Part shown: positions 52,035 through 60,104 of the stretch, piece after piece
Layout: each line of letters begins with the position of its first letter
How positions within the stretch are numbered: position 1 is the stretch's first letter
Origin: JAEUIX01 sp964611125
GTDB taxonomy: Bacteria > Planctomycetota > Phycisphaerae > Phycisphaerales > UBA1924
Direction of reading: 5' to 3'
Assembly: GCA_964611125.1 (NCBI GenBank)
Contig: CAZSZO010000010.1
Location: forward strand, 32,399-96,398
Length of the DNA stretch: 64,000 nt
Made by a program: the position numbers and the translations under genes
Notes under the pieces: model-generated
Databases searched by the model: none
Told to the model about the DNA's origin: nothing
What the model saw: only the letters and a program-made list of their open reading frames with translations

Positions 52035-52087
52035 AGTATGGCGGTGTCGGTTTTACCGTCGTCGCACATCCCGTTCGGGAGCATGTC

Positions 52088-52888
52088 ATGCGTTTGTACC
52101 CGGCCGCGAGGGGCTTCACCCTCGTGGAGCTGTTGGTGGTCATCGCGATCATCGCGCTGCTGATCAGCATTCTGATCCCCTCCCTCCGGAACGCCCGCGC
52201 CCTTGCGCAGCAGACCAAGTGCCTCTCCAACGTCCGCCAGGTGGGCACGGCGGCCACGCTGTACGCCAATGACTTCAAGAGCACGCTCTGGCCGCCCGGC
52301 CAATGGGCCCGCCGGCCCGATTACGAGGGCCGCGACCCGGGTCTGCTCTATGAGTATCTGCTGAATGCCGACGAGGCGACTGAATGCCCGACCAACAAGC
52401 GGGCCAGCACGACCCAGCTCGACGGGACCAACATGTTCGGGGGGGATTCCGTTCTCGACTTCGACTACACGATGGTCGCCAAGGTCTCGGGCGCCCGCCT
52501 GGGCCTGCAGATCCAGGTGGGCTATATCGGCCCGCTGGAGGTGCAGCGCAGCCGCATCGTGTCGAGCAGCGCCACGTCGCTTACCCGCCTGCCCGGGCTG
52601 CCGGTCTTCGTCGAAGAAAACACCTACTGGTACAACGAATCCAACCGCGACGGATTGTGGGGCAACATGGACCAGGTCACGGTGCGCCACGACAAGGGAG
52701 GGCACGCGTGGCTGCTGGATGGCTCGACGATTTTGTGGCGGGCTCCGGCGGGTCCGGTCGACGCCGCCGAGGACGGCGACTTCGTGGCCAACATGCTGTA
52801 CGTGCAGGTCAAGCCCGCCGACCCGTTCTGGTACCAGCTCGACGGCCGCCTGACACGCCCCTGGGGCTGGATCAACAACCCACGCTAG
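52088..52888 (+). CDS. type II secretion/pilin-like protein with N-terminal methylation motif
   Basis: A 266-residue prepilin-like protein. The short leader MRLYPAARG is cut before Phe by prepilin peptidase at G/FTLVELLVVIAIIALLIS (conserved Glu5 and hydrophobic helix). The remainder (LIPSLRNARALAQQTKCLSN, then a beta-rich domain) matches the planctomycete family of numerous stand-alone pseudopilins sometimes called DUF1559-like; the exact family is not assigned. The ATG has GGGAG six bases upstream. It precedes the secreted dockerin protein by 69 bases on the same strand. Confidence 0.86.
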   Translation: MRLYPAARGFTLVELLVVIAIIALLISILIPSLRNARALAQQTKCLSNVRQVGTAATLYANDFKSTLWPPGQWARRPDYEGRDPGLLYEYLLNADEATECPTNKRASTTQLDGTNMFGGDSVLDFDYTMVAKVSGARLGLQIQVGYIGPLEVQRSRIVSSSATSLTRLPGLPVFVEENTYWYNESNRDGLWGNMDQVTVRHDKGGHAWLLDGSTILWRAPAGPVDAAEDGDFVANMLYVQVKPADPFWYQLDGRLTRPWGWINNPR

Positions 52889-52957
52889 CTGTCTTTCCCG
52901 GCCCCGCGCGGCGTTCGCGCGCCAGGCCATCGCCTCGTGCAATCAAAGGAGCATCCC

Positions 52958-54646
52958 GTGCAGAGAGAGATCATCGTTTCGCTGCGTAGCGCCGCCATGC
53001 TGGCGGTGCTCGCGGGCGCCGCCTCGGCCCTCGCCCAGGCCCCCACCCCGATCGTCCCCGCCGGCACCAACATCTTCGGCGAGCCCAACACGGGCCCCGG
53101 CGCCTACCCCACGACCCTGTCGGCTTCGACATGGTTCATCGGCCTGCCGGCCAACACCGTCAACGGCCGCTTCGGCTCCAACGCCGTCCGCGTCAACCGC
53201 ATCGTCTCGGGCCCCCTCAAGTGGACCACGGGCAACATCAACGAGGGCGACATCGACATAGGCATCAGCCCCGGCGCTCCCGATGACCCCCGCTCGTATC
53301 CCACCTTCGCCGGCTATGACGCCTTCCGCGAGAACGACTTCGTCTCGCTCTCCTCAAACCCCCTGCCGGCCTCCATCCCTCTCCCCGCTTCGCAGTGGCC
53401 TGACACCGAGAACTGGGGCCGCCTCCGCCTCACCGGCGGCCGGGCCAACGCCCCCGCCAACTTCGCCTGGGGCGTGCACCCCGCCCGCGGCGTCCTCATC
53501 GCCACCGTGGCCAACCTCGGCCGCGACAATAGCAACGTGGACCGCTTCGATCGCATCACCCCGCTGGGCCTCACGTACGGCCACGCCCACGTGACCGACG
53601 ACGGCGGCGACTCGACCGGTCGCGCCTACAGCCCCATCACCGGCGAGTTCCGCGGCACCGGCCTCTATATCTCGGCCTATGTCATCGGCGATCGTCCGGG
53701 CGAGCAGGATGAGTTCGTGACCGACATCTCCGCGGCGTACTTCCCCTACGCCGAGGGCTGGGTCGGCGGGTTCTACGACCCCTCGACGTCGAACTGGCGC
53801 GCCCGCGGCGGCGATGTCTCCGCTTCGCCCTCGCTCATCGGCAACGCCGCGACGGTGGTGACCCCCCTGTCGCCCACGCTGTTCGCCCAGTACCGCATCA
53901 CGCTGCCGGGCGTGACGCCCGCCGACGGCATGCTCTTCGCCCAGAACGCCAACGACACCAACGAGTCGCACACGATGGGCGTCCTGCCCACCGACACCGG
54001 CTGGGACCTGGCCGAGCGCTTCGACGAGAGCGAGGACACCGGCTTCGGCGCCCCCTTCGCCTTCGATGACAGCGACTCGCGCTTCACCTTCGTCTTCGTT
54101 CCCTGGTCGGCCAACAACCTCGTCGCCGGCCACGTGAAGATCATCGATGGGATCGCGTTCCTCGATCGCGCGGCGGGCGGCGCCACGGTCGAGCGGCTGG
54201 CCGCTGGCCGCTACGCCATCACGATCGCGGGCAAGAACGCCGACACCGGCGCTCTGCTGGTCCACGGCGCGGGCGGCCTCGCCAACGACCCCACGACCCC
54301 CGACAACACCTTCTTCAACTACACTTATGACGCTCAGCTGGGCAAGTTCGTCGTCCAGTCGCGCGTCCTGACCTTGGGCAACAACACCTGGGGCGAGGCC
54401 TACCCGCTCCGCGACAGCGCGTTCTACTTCATGTACGTCGACTTCACCACCCCCGCCAGCCTCACCGCGAGCTGCCGCGCCGACTACAACGGCGACGGCA
54501 ACCTCGATCCCGACGATCTCTCGGACTACATCGCCTGCTTCTTCAGCGTGCCCCCCTGCGACCGGGCCGACTACGACGGCAACACCTTCGTCGACCCCGA
54601 CGATCTCTCGACCTACATCTCTGACTTCTTCGCCGGCTGCAACTAA
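52958..54646 (+). CDS. secreted protein with two GC-type dockerin-like repeats
   Basis: A 562-residue secreted protein. GTG 52958 is preferred because AAAGGAG is six bases upstream; a GTG 21 bases earlier is in frame. The signal peptide is ~30 residues (ending SALAQ). The body (~35-500) is beta-rich and Asn/Gly-rich with no recognised domain. The end has two Asp-rich repeats, DYNGDGNLDPDDLSDYIACF and DYDGNTFVDPDDLSTYISDF, closing FAGCN, matching the tail of 6509-8794 and 27120-28313. Function unknown; a surface or matrix role is suggested by secretion. A double-hairpin terminator follows. Confidence 0.78.
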   Translation: MQREIIVSLRSAAMLAVLAGAASALAQAPTPIVPAGTNIFGEPNTGPGAYPTTLSASTWFIGLPANTVNGRFGSNAVRVNRIVSGPLKWTTGNINEGDIDIGISPGAPDDPRSYPTFAGYDAFRENDFVSLSSNPLPASIPLPASQWPDTENWGRLRLTGGRANAPANFAWGVHPARGVLIATVANLGRDNSNVDRFDRITPLGLTYGHAHVTDDGGDSTGRAYSPITGEFRGTGLYISAYVIGDRPGEQDEFVTDISAAYFPYAEGWVGGFYDPSTSNWRARGGDVSASPSLIGNAATVVTPLSPTLFAQYRITLPGVTPADGMLFAQNANDTNESHTMGVLPTDTGWDLAERFDESEDTGFGAPFAFDDSDSRFTFVFVPWSANNLVAGHVKIIDGIAFLDRAAGGATVERLAAGRYAITIAGKNADTGALLVHGAGGLANDPTTPDNTFFNYTYDAQLGKFVVQSRVLTLGNNTWGEAYPLRDSAFYFMYVDFTTPASLTASCRADYNGDGNLDPDDLSDYIACFFSVPPCDRADYDGNTFVDPDDLSTYISDFFAGCN

Positions 54647-54667
54647 GCCGGTTTGGCTCGCCAGCCA

Positions 54668-54735
54668 GGCTCAGGATGGCCTGAGCCGCATGACCATCCG
54701 CAACGCCGGGGCCCCGCGGCCCCGGCGTTGTCTTT
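54668..54735 (+). terminator. tandem hairpin terminator after the dockerin protein
   Basis: First hairpin GGCTCAGG-ATGG-CCTGAGCC (54668-54687), then a 12-bp perfect stem AACGCCGGGGCC with loop CCGC (54702-54729) followed by GTCTTT. The second hairpin is the likely terminator for the gene ending at 54646. Confidence 0.8.
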
Positions 54736-54780
54736 GGCGCCCTGATCGCCCACCCGGGCCCGACCGAGCCCGACCGCCGC

Positions 54781-55779
54781 TCAGCCCCGAACCCTCGCCA
54801 GCCGCCCGCCCGCCAGCGCCAGGCGCCGTTCCGCCTCAGTCCGCGTCGCGCCCAGGCGATGCATCACCACCGCCGTCTTGACGGCCCCGCCCGCGAGGTC
54901 GAGCATCTCCAGGGCGCTCGTGCGGTCGAGCCCCGTCAGCGTCGCCACGATGCGGGCCGCGCGGTCGCGCAGCTTGGCATTGGTCGCCCGCATGTCGACC
55001 ATCAGGTTCTCATGCACGCGCCCGCTGCGCACCATGAGCGTGGTCGAGATCAGGTTCAGGGCCATCTTCGTGGCGCTGCCCGCCTTCATCCGCGTCGAGC
55101 CCGTCAGCGCCTCCGGCCCGGTGCGGAGCACCAGCAGATGCCCGCACGCCGCAGGCCGCTTGACCGGTGCGCACGTCAGCAGGCCGGTGACACAGCCAGG
55201 GGCCAGGCGGCGGGCGATCTCCAGCCCACCCAGCACATAGGGTGTCGTGCCCCCCGCGGCGATCCCCAGCACGCTGTCGGCGTCGCTCAGCCGCAGGGCC
55301 CGGAGCTCGCTCAGGGCGCCGCGCGGGTCGTCCTCCTTGCCCTCGCTGCTGCGCCGCAGGGCGCCGTCGCCGCCCGCGATGATGCCGACGATCCGCCCAT
55401 GGGGGATCTGAAACGTCGGCGGCGCCTCCGCCGCGTCCAGCACGCCCAGCCGGCCCGATGTGCCGGCCCCGAGGTAGATCAACCGGCCCGGCGCCCTTTC
55501 CGGGCTCTGCGTTCCGTTGGGCTCTGGGTCGAAGTGCCTCTCGGCGGCGCGGATGAACCGCGTGATCGCCGGGAGGGCCGCGCGCACCGCGCCGACCACG
55601 GCCTCGTCTTCCCGGTTGATCAGCCGGGCGATCTGGGCCGTGGACAGGGCGTGCAGATTCATCGATCGGGGGTTGCGCTGCTCCGTGAGGATCCGCGAGC
55701 GGTCGGGAAGCGCCGCGGCGGCCGGGGCCGCAGGGCGTCGGGGGGATTGGCGGGCGGACTTTGACCGGCGTGATGTCAT
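54781..55779 (-). CDS. murQ: N-acetylmuramic acid 6-phosphate etherase
   Basis: Cleaves the lactyl ether of MurNAc-6-phosphate to GlcNAc-6-phosphate, the last committed step of anhydro-muropeptide recycling. The 332-residue protein has the SIS-domain blocks IYLGAGTSGRLGVLDAAEAP, IIAGGDGALRRSSEGKEDDP and GIAAGGTTPYVLGGLE, and the C-terminal TRMKAGSATKMALNLISTT signature, followed by HENLMVDMRATNAKL. It lies downstream of anmK with an ATGA overlap (55776-55779), so the pair is translationally coupled. Confidence 0.96.
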   Translation of the reverse strand: MTSRRSKSARQSPRRPAAPAAAALPDRSRILTEQRNPRSMNLHALSTAQIARLINREDEAVVGAVRAALPAITRFIRAAERHFDPEPNGTQSPERAPGRLIYLGAGTSGRLGVLDAAEAPPTFQIPHGRIVGIIAGGDGALRRSSEGKEDDPRGALSELRALRLSDADSVLGIAAGGTTPYVLGGLEIARRLAPGCVTGLLTCAPVKRPAACGHLLVLRTGPEALTGSTRMKAGSATKMALNLISTTLMVRSGRVHENLMVDMRATNAKLRDRAARIVATLTGLDRTSALEMLDLAGGAVKTAVVMHRLGATRTEAERRLALAGGRLARVRG

Positions 55780-56855
55780 GGGTGAATCCAGCTTCCCGAG
55801 ACCGGCGGCGCGGCGGCCCCGGTGACCGCGGTCAGCGTGATGGGCGTGCGGTCCTCGCACAGGGCGCCGAGCACCGCCATGCACGCCGCCTCGCGATACT
55901 CGACGGGCAGGCCGCACGCGTCGGTCGTCTCCACCCGGCACGAGCAGCATGACCCGATGGCCCGGCGGAGGGCCTGGTTGCGCACGCCCCCGCCGGCGAG
56001 CAGCACGCGCTCAGCCCCCTGGGCGGCCCGGGCGACCATCTGGCCCAGCGCCTCGCAGGCGGAGGCCGCCAGATCGCCGCCGCTGACACGGGTGCGGTGC
56101 CGGCCCACCCAGCTCATGACCTCATCGCCCGTCCCGAGCGAGCGGCGCAAGCCCTGCTGGGCCGTCAGAACGCCCAGCAGGTCGTCAAGGGCCTCGTCAT
56201 CGATCGCCCCGGCCAGCGCCGCCCGGCCGCCGTCGTCAAACGGGGCGCCCAGAACCCGCCGCGCCACGGTGTCGAGCACGTGGTTGCACGCGCACACATC
56301 GGCCCCGCGGATCGTCTCCGGCCCGTCGCCCTCCAGCCGGGTGATGTTGCAGAACCCGCCGAGGTTCACGATCGCCAGCGGCTTGGCGAGGGAGGCGCAG
56401 AAAACCCAATCCGCCAAGGGCGTGATCGGGGCCCCCTGGCCCCCCGCCGCGAGATCCGCCGCGCGCAGGTCGAAGACTACCGGCGCCCCGACGGCCCGCG
56501 CAATGACCGCCGGCGCCGCCAGTTGCCACGACACGGGCGGGGCATGGAAGACCGTCTGGCCGTGCACCGCCACAAGGTCCGCCGGCTCACCCGCCAGGGC
56601 GTCGGCGATCACCTGTCCGTGCAGCAGCGAAAACTCCCGCGCGAGCGCCGCGATCACCCCGGCGGCCATCGGCGTCTGCTCCGCAAGCGCCCGGAGCGGC
56701 TCACGCAGCACGCCCAGCGGCGCGGTGACGGCCCGGACAAACTCAGCCCGCATGCCCAGGCCGCGACCGTGAACACGCACGACCGCCGCGTCGAGGGCGT
56801 CGATGCTGGTGCCGGTCATGCAGCCGACCACGAGCCTGGTGCGATCCGCGTCCAT
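55776..56855 (-). CDS. anmK: anhydro-N-acetylmuramic acid kinase
   Basis: Hydrolyses and phosphorylates 1,6-anhydro-MurNAc to MurNAc-6-phosphate. The 359-residue protein starts at ATG 56855 with VVGCMTGTSIDALDAAVV (ATP loop), DLVAVHGQTVFHAP, FDLRAADLAAGGQGAPITPL (general base region) and VNLGGFCNITRL. The C-terminal VLLAGGGVRNQAL block is also present. It sits between the GH20 enzyme (82 bases upstream) and murQ (overlapping), making a contiguous cell-wall recycling set. Confidence 0.96.
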   Translation of the reverse strand: MDADRTRLVVGCMTGTSIDALDAAVVRVHGRGLGMRAEFVRAVTAPLGVLREPLRALAEQTPMAAGVIAALAREFSLLHGQVIADALAGEPADLVAVHGQTVFHAPPVSWQLAAPAVIARAVGAPVVFDLRAADLAAGGQGAPITPLADWVFCASLAKPLAIVNLGGFCNITRLEGDGPETIRGADVCACNHVLDTVARRVLGAPFDDGGRAALAGAIDDEALDDLLGVLTAQQGLRRSLGTGDEVMSWVGRHRTRVSGGDLAASACEALGQMVARAAQGAERVLLAGGGVRNQALRRAIGSCCSCRVETTDACGLPVEYREAACMAVLGALCEDRTPITLTAVTGAAAPPVSGSWIHP

Positions 56856-56937
56856 GCATTGCGAGTGTACCGGCTTCTTGCGGCCGGGCCAGCCGCGCCG
56901 CCACCACTCCTCCAGGTCCCTCAGCCCACAAAGTCCC

Positions 56938-58773
56938 TCAGCCCTCCAGGTCCTTGCCCACTGCACCGTAGTGCCGGCAACTGCTCTCAAGCCCGCCCTC
57001 GCGCGATCGCAGCAGCCACAGCCGGCGATGGTCGCTGACCAGACCCTCAAGCCGCCCGCGCAGCTCCGTTCGCTGCTCGCGGCTGAGCCCGCCCGGAGCG
57101 CGCCGCTGCACCGCGCGGTCGGCCGCGAACGCCGCGACCTGCGCCGTGTGCCGCAGCTCGTCCTCAAGCTGGCTGTTCTGAGCCCGGGGGAGCACCTCTC
57201 CCAGGATCCGCACCCGTTCACGGGCGCTCTCCCAGAGCGCCATGGGCCCAACCTCAGCGCCTGCGGCGCCGCGCCAGTTGTGCAGGTCGTTGAACAGGGC
57301 CGACTGGTTCCGCAGCCGCCCCGGCGTGCCGGGCCGCGACAGCGGCAGGCAGACCTCGCGCAGCGCCAGATCCGCATCGCCCAGGGCCTCGAGCCACGGA
57401 CCAACCCGCAGCGACTCGTCGCCCAGGGCGTGCAGCGAGGCCGCCCGGGGGTCGAACGCCCCGGCCTGCCCGGCGTTCCACGCCGCCTGGGCCCCGTTGG
57501 CGATGGCGTGCATCATCACAGGCCACTGCTGGTGGTGCCCGGTGTCGCCCCAATCGCAAACCAGATACCCCGTCGCCCCTCCCGCGACGCCCTGGACCGC
57601 CGCGGCCCTCAGGTTCAACCGGCGCTCCTGCGTGCGGCCATAGATCGACCGCCACGAGCTGGTTCCCGGACAGACCCACACCTGCCGGTTCCGCCCCGCG
57701 TGCCGGACCTCGCTGCACCAGCGGGCGAACGGCGCATCAGGTTCGTAGCCCCATGCCAGCGCGATGAGCTGCTCCGGAAGCAGCCGCAGCGTCTCCGGAT
57801 GAGACAGGGCGATGTCGGCCCAGAACATCGGCCGGAACCCCCGCCGAAACGCCAGCGAGCACACCTTGGCGACAAACTCGCCGTAAACCGCCGCCCTCCC
57901 CCGCGCCGCGACCGCCTCCGCCGATCGGCCGAACCCGACGTCATACGTCTCGTCGGCCCCGATGTTGACCAGCCCGCTCGAAAAGCACGCCAGCAGCTGG
58001 CCCAGCAGGTCATCCACCAGGGCCAGGCTCGCGGGGTCGACCGGACACAGCGAGAACGGCCCGGAACGGGGCCAGCCGTCAAAGACCCAGTCGCCGTGCG
58101 TCTCGGCCAGGGGCGCGTACCTGGGCCGGCGGAGCCACGAGGCCAGATGGCCGAAGCAGTTCTGGTTCGCCCCGAGCACCACGCCCCGCTCCCGGCAGTA
58201 GACGTCGAGCGAGCGAATCTCCTCAGGGGTCAGCGGCGACCACCCCTGCCAGACCTCCTCATGCCCGGCATAGGCGAAGGTGTGCTCGGTGTACAACTGC
58301 AAGTGGTTGAACTTGAGCCCCGCCAGCAGGTCAACAGTCCGGCGCAGCTCATCCATCGTGGGCACGCGGTCGCGCGAGACGTCCAGCATCACCCCGCGCG
58401 TCGCGAACGACGGCTGGTCCTCGATCACCAGCGTCGGAAGGCGCCGCCCGAACCGCACGCGGAGCTGCGCGAGCGTGCAGCGGGCCAGCCGCAGCCCGGC
58501 GGTCGAACCCGCCCGCAGCTCGATGCGGGCCCCGTCGCCCGCCCCGCGCAGAATCCGCAGCTCATAGGACTGTCCAGCCGTCGACTGCGGGTCAATCGCC
58601 CCGCCGAAGACCAGCATCTCCGTGACTCCGGCCTCCCCTTCACCCACCTCCACCCAGTCGCCCAGCAGCCGCACGGTGTGGGGCGTCGGGAGCAGCAACA
58701 GGTCATCGCGCGACGCCGCGAAGCCGTTCGAACCCGGCGCACCGTTCGGACCGTTCTTGGCTGGGCTGGACAT
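56938..58773 (-). CDS. glycoside hydrolase family 20-like beta-N-acetylhexosaminidase
   Basis: A 611-residue cytoplasmic-type protein (no signal peptide). The GH20 catalytic region contains RGVMLDVSRDRVPTMDEL at its start, LKFNHLQLYTEHTFAYAG and the Asp-Glu pair in NIGADETYDVG, followed by MFWADIALSHPE. This pair participates in substrate-assisted hydrolysis by GH20 enzymes. The C-terminal ~200 residues are helical. In this operon with anmK and murQ, it is likely to release GlcNAc from anhydro-muropeptides inside the cell, in place of NagZ. Surface chitobiose use is an alternative. Confidence 0.87.
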   Translation of the reverse strand: MSSPAKNGPNGAPGSNGFAASRDDLLLLPTPHTVRLLGDWVEVGEGEAGVTEMLVFGGAIDPQSTAGQSYELRILRGAGDGARIELRAGSTAGLRLARCTLAQLRVRFGRRLPTLVIEDQPSFATRGVMLDVSRDRVPTMDELRRTVDLLAGLKFNHLQLYTEHTFAYAGHEEVWQGWSPLTPEEIRSLDVYCRERGVVLGANQNCFGHLASWLRRPRYAPLAETHGDWVFDGWPRSGPFSLCPVDPASLALVDDLLGQLLACFSSGLVNIGADETYDVGFGRSAEAVAARGRAAVYGEFVAKVCSLAFRRGFRPMFWADIALSHPETLRLLPEQLIALAWGYEPDAPFARWCSEVRHAGRNRQVWVCPGTSSWRSIYGRTQERRLNLRAAAVQGVAGGATGYLVCDWGDTGHHQQWPVMMHAIANGAQAAWNAGQAGAFDPRAASLHALGDESLRVGPWLEALGDADLALREVCLPLSRPGTPGRLRNQSALFNDLHNWRGAAGAEVGPMALWESARERVRILGEVLPRAQNSQLEDELRHTAQVAAFAADRAVQRRAPGGLSREQRTELRGRLEGLVSDHRRLWLLRSREGGLESSCRHYGAVGKDLEG

Positions 58774-58899
58774 GCCCCGATCGTTGCCCGCCCGAGCCCC
58801 CTGGGCGCAGCCCGAGGACCGCAGTCCGCCAGGAGAAGCTCAGCCGCTCCACGGGCCCCGCCGGCGCCTCAGCCGCCGCATGCACGCTAGGCTTTTGGC

Positions 58900-59955
58900 A
58901 TGACCACGCCGATTGTCGACCTCCGCTCCGACACCGTCACCCGCCCCACTCCGGCCATGCGCCAGGCCATGGCGAACGCCGAGGTCGGCGACGATGTCCT
59001 GGGCGACGACCCCACCGTCATCGCGCTCCAGGACAAGATCGCGGCCCTCTTGGGCAAGGAAGCGGCCTGCTTCGTCCCCACCGGCACGATGGCCAATCAG
59101 ACGGCCATCCGGGCCCACACCGAGCCGGGCGACGGCGTCATCGCCCACAAAGACTCGCACATCATCCACTACGAAACTGGCGGCCCCGCGGCCCTCTCGG
59201 GCGTCATGATCGCCATGGCCGACGGACCCCGCGGGCTCTACGACGCCGACGTCGTCGAGGCCCTGTCCTACCCCAATCAGCACCACTTCCCGCGCACCCG
59301 CCTGCTGCTCATCGAGAACACCCACAACCGCGGCGGCGGCGCCGTCTGGCCCCTGCCCCAGATCCAGCGCGTCGTCGCCAAGGCCCGCACCCTCGGCCTC
59401 CGCACCCACCTCGACGGCGCCCGTATCTGGAACGCCTGCGCCGCCACGGGAATCGCGCCCGCCGAGTACGCCCGCAGTTTCGACACCATCTCCTGCTGCT
59501 TCTCCAAGGGCCTGGGCGCCCCGGCCGGCTCGGCCGTCGCCGGCGACAAGGCGACCATCGCCCGCGTCCACCGCTTCCGCAAGATGTTCGGCGGCACGAT
59601 GCGGCAGTCGGGCGTCCTGGCCGCCGCGGCGATCCACGCCCTGGATCACCACCGCGACCGCCTCCCCCACGACCACGCCGCCGCCCGCCGCCTCGCCGAC
59701 GGACTCGCGGCCATCAGGGGCGTAACCATCGCCCTCCCCGTGGAAACCAACATGGTCTTCATCGACCTCGCCGAGCCGCTGCCACCCGCGGCGGCGGTCT
59801 GCGCGCTCGTCAAGGAGCGGGGCGTGCTCTGCCTGCCCACCGCGCCGCGGCGCCTCCGCATGGTGACCCACCTCGACGTGAGCCCGGCCCAGATCGACCA
59901 GGCCGTGAGCGTGTTCGCCGAGTCGCTGACCCGCCAGCTCGCCGGCGTGGCGTAG
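58900..59955 (+). CDS. low-specificity L-threonine aldolase
   Basis: A 351-residue PLP enzyme splitting L-threonine (or allo-threonine) to glycine and acetaldehyde. The blocks IVDLRSDTVTRPTPAMRQAM, AEVGDDVLGDDPTV, ACFVPTGTMANQTAI and LLIENTHNRGGGAVWPL are typical, and the PLP lysine lies in CCFSKGLGAPAGS. It is divergent from the cell-wall operon and converges with thrS, ending 149 bases from it. The neighbourhood is thus centred on threonine metabolism. Confidence 0.95.
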   Translation: MTTPIVDLRSDTVTRPTPAMRQAMANAEVGDDVLGDDPTVIALQDKIAALLGKEAACFVPTGTMANQTAIRAHTEPGDGVIAHKDSHIIHYETGGPAALSGVMIAMADGPRGLYDADVVEALSYPNQHHFPRTRLLLIENTHNRGGGAVWPLPQIQRVVAKARTLGLRTHLDGARIWNACAATGIAPAEYARSFDTISCCFSKGLGAPAGSAVAGDKATIARVHRFRKMFGGTMRQSGVLAAAAIHALDHHRDRLPHDHAAARRLADGLAAIRGVTIALPVETNMVFIDLAEPLPPAAAVCALVKERGVLCLPTAPRRLRMVTHLDVSPAQIDQAVSVFAESLTRQLAGVA

Positions 59956-60104
59956 GCGATGCCCTCACAGTCGCCTGGCCCGACCCGTACCTGGGGCAGC
60001 CTGCTGGTTCTCGGAAATTGGCGCGCCCGCGATGTTACCCTTCTCCCAACGGTGGAGGGCCACGGTCGTGGCCGCCGAGTCGGTTTTTCGGGCGGCCCGC
60101 GTCC

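Noticed and set aside
56803..58890. 695-codon + strand frame opposite the GH20 gene
   Set aside because: Arg/Pro/Gln-rich shadow; GH20 has the catalytic Asp-Glu pair and operon context.
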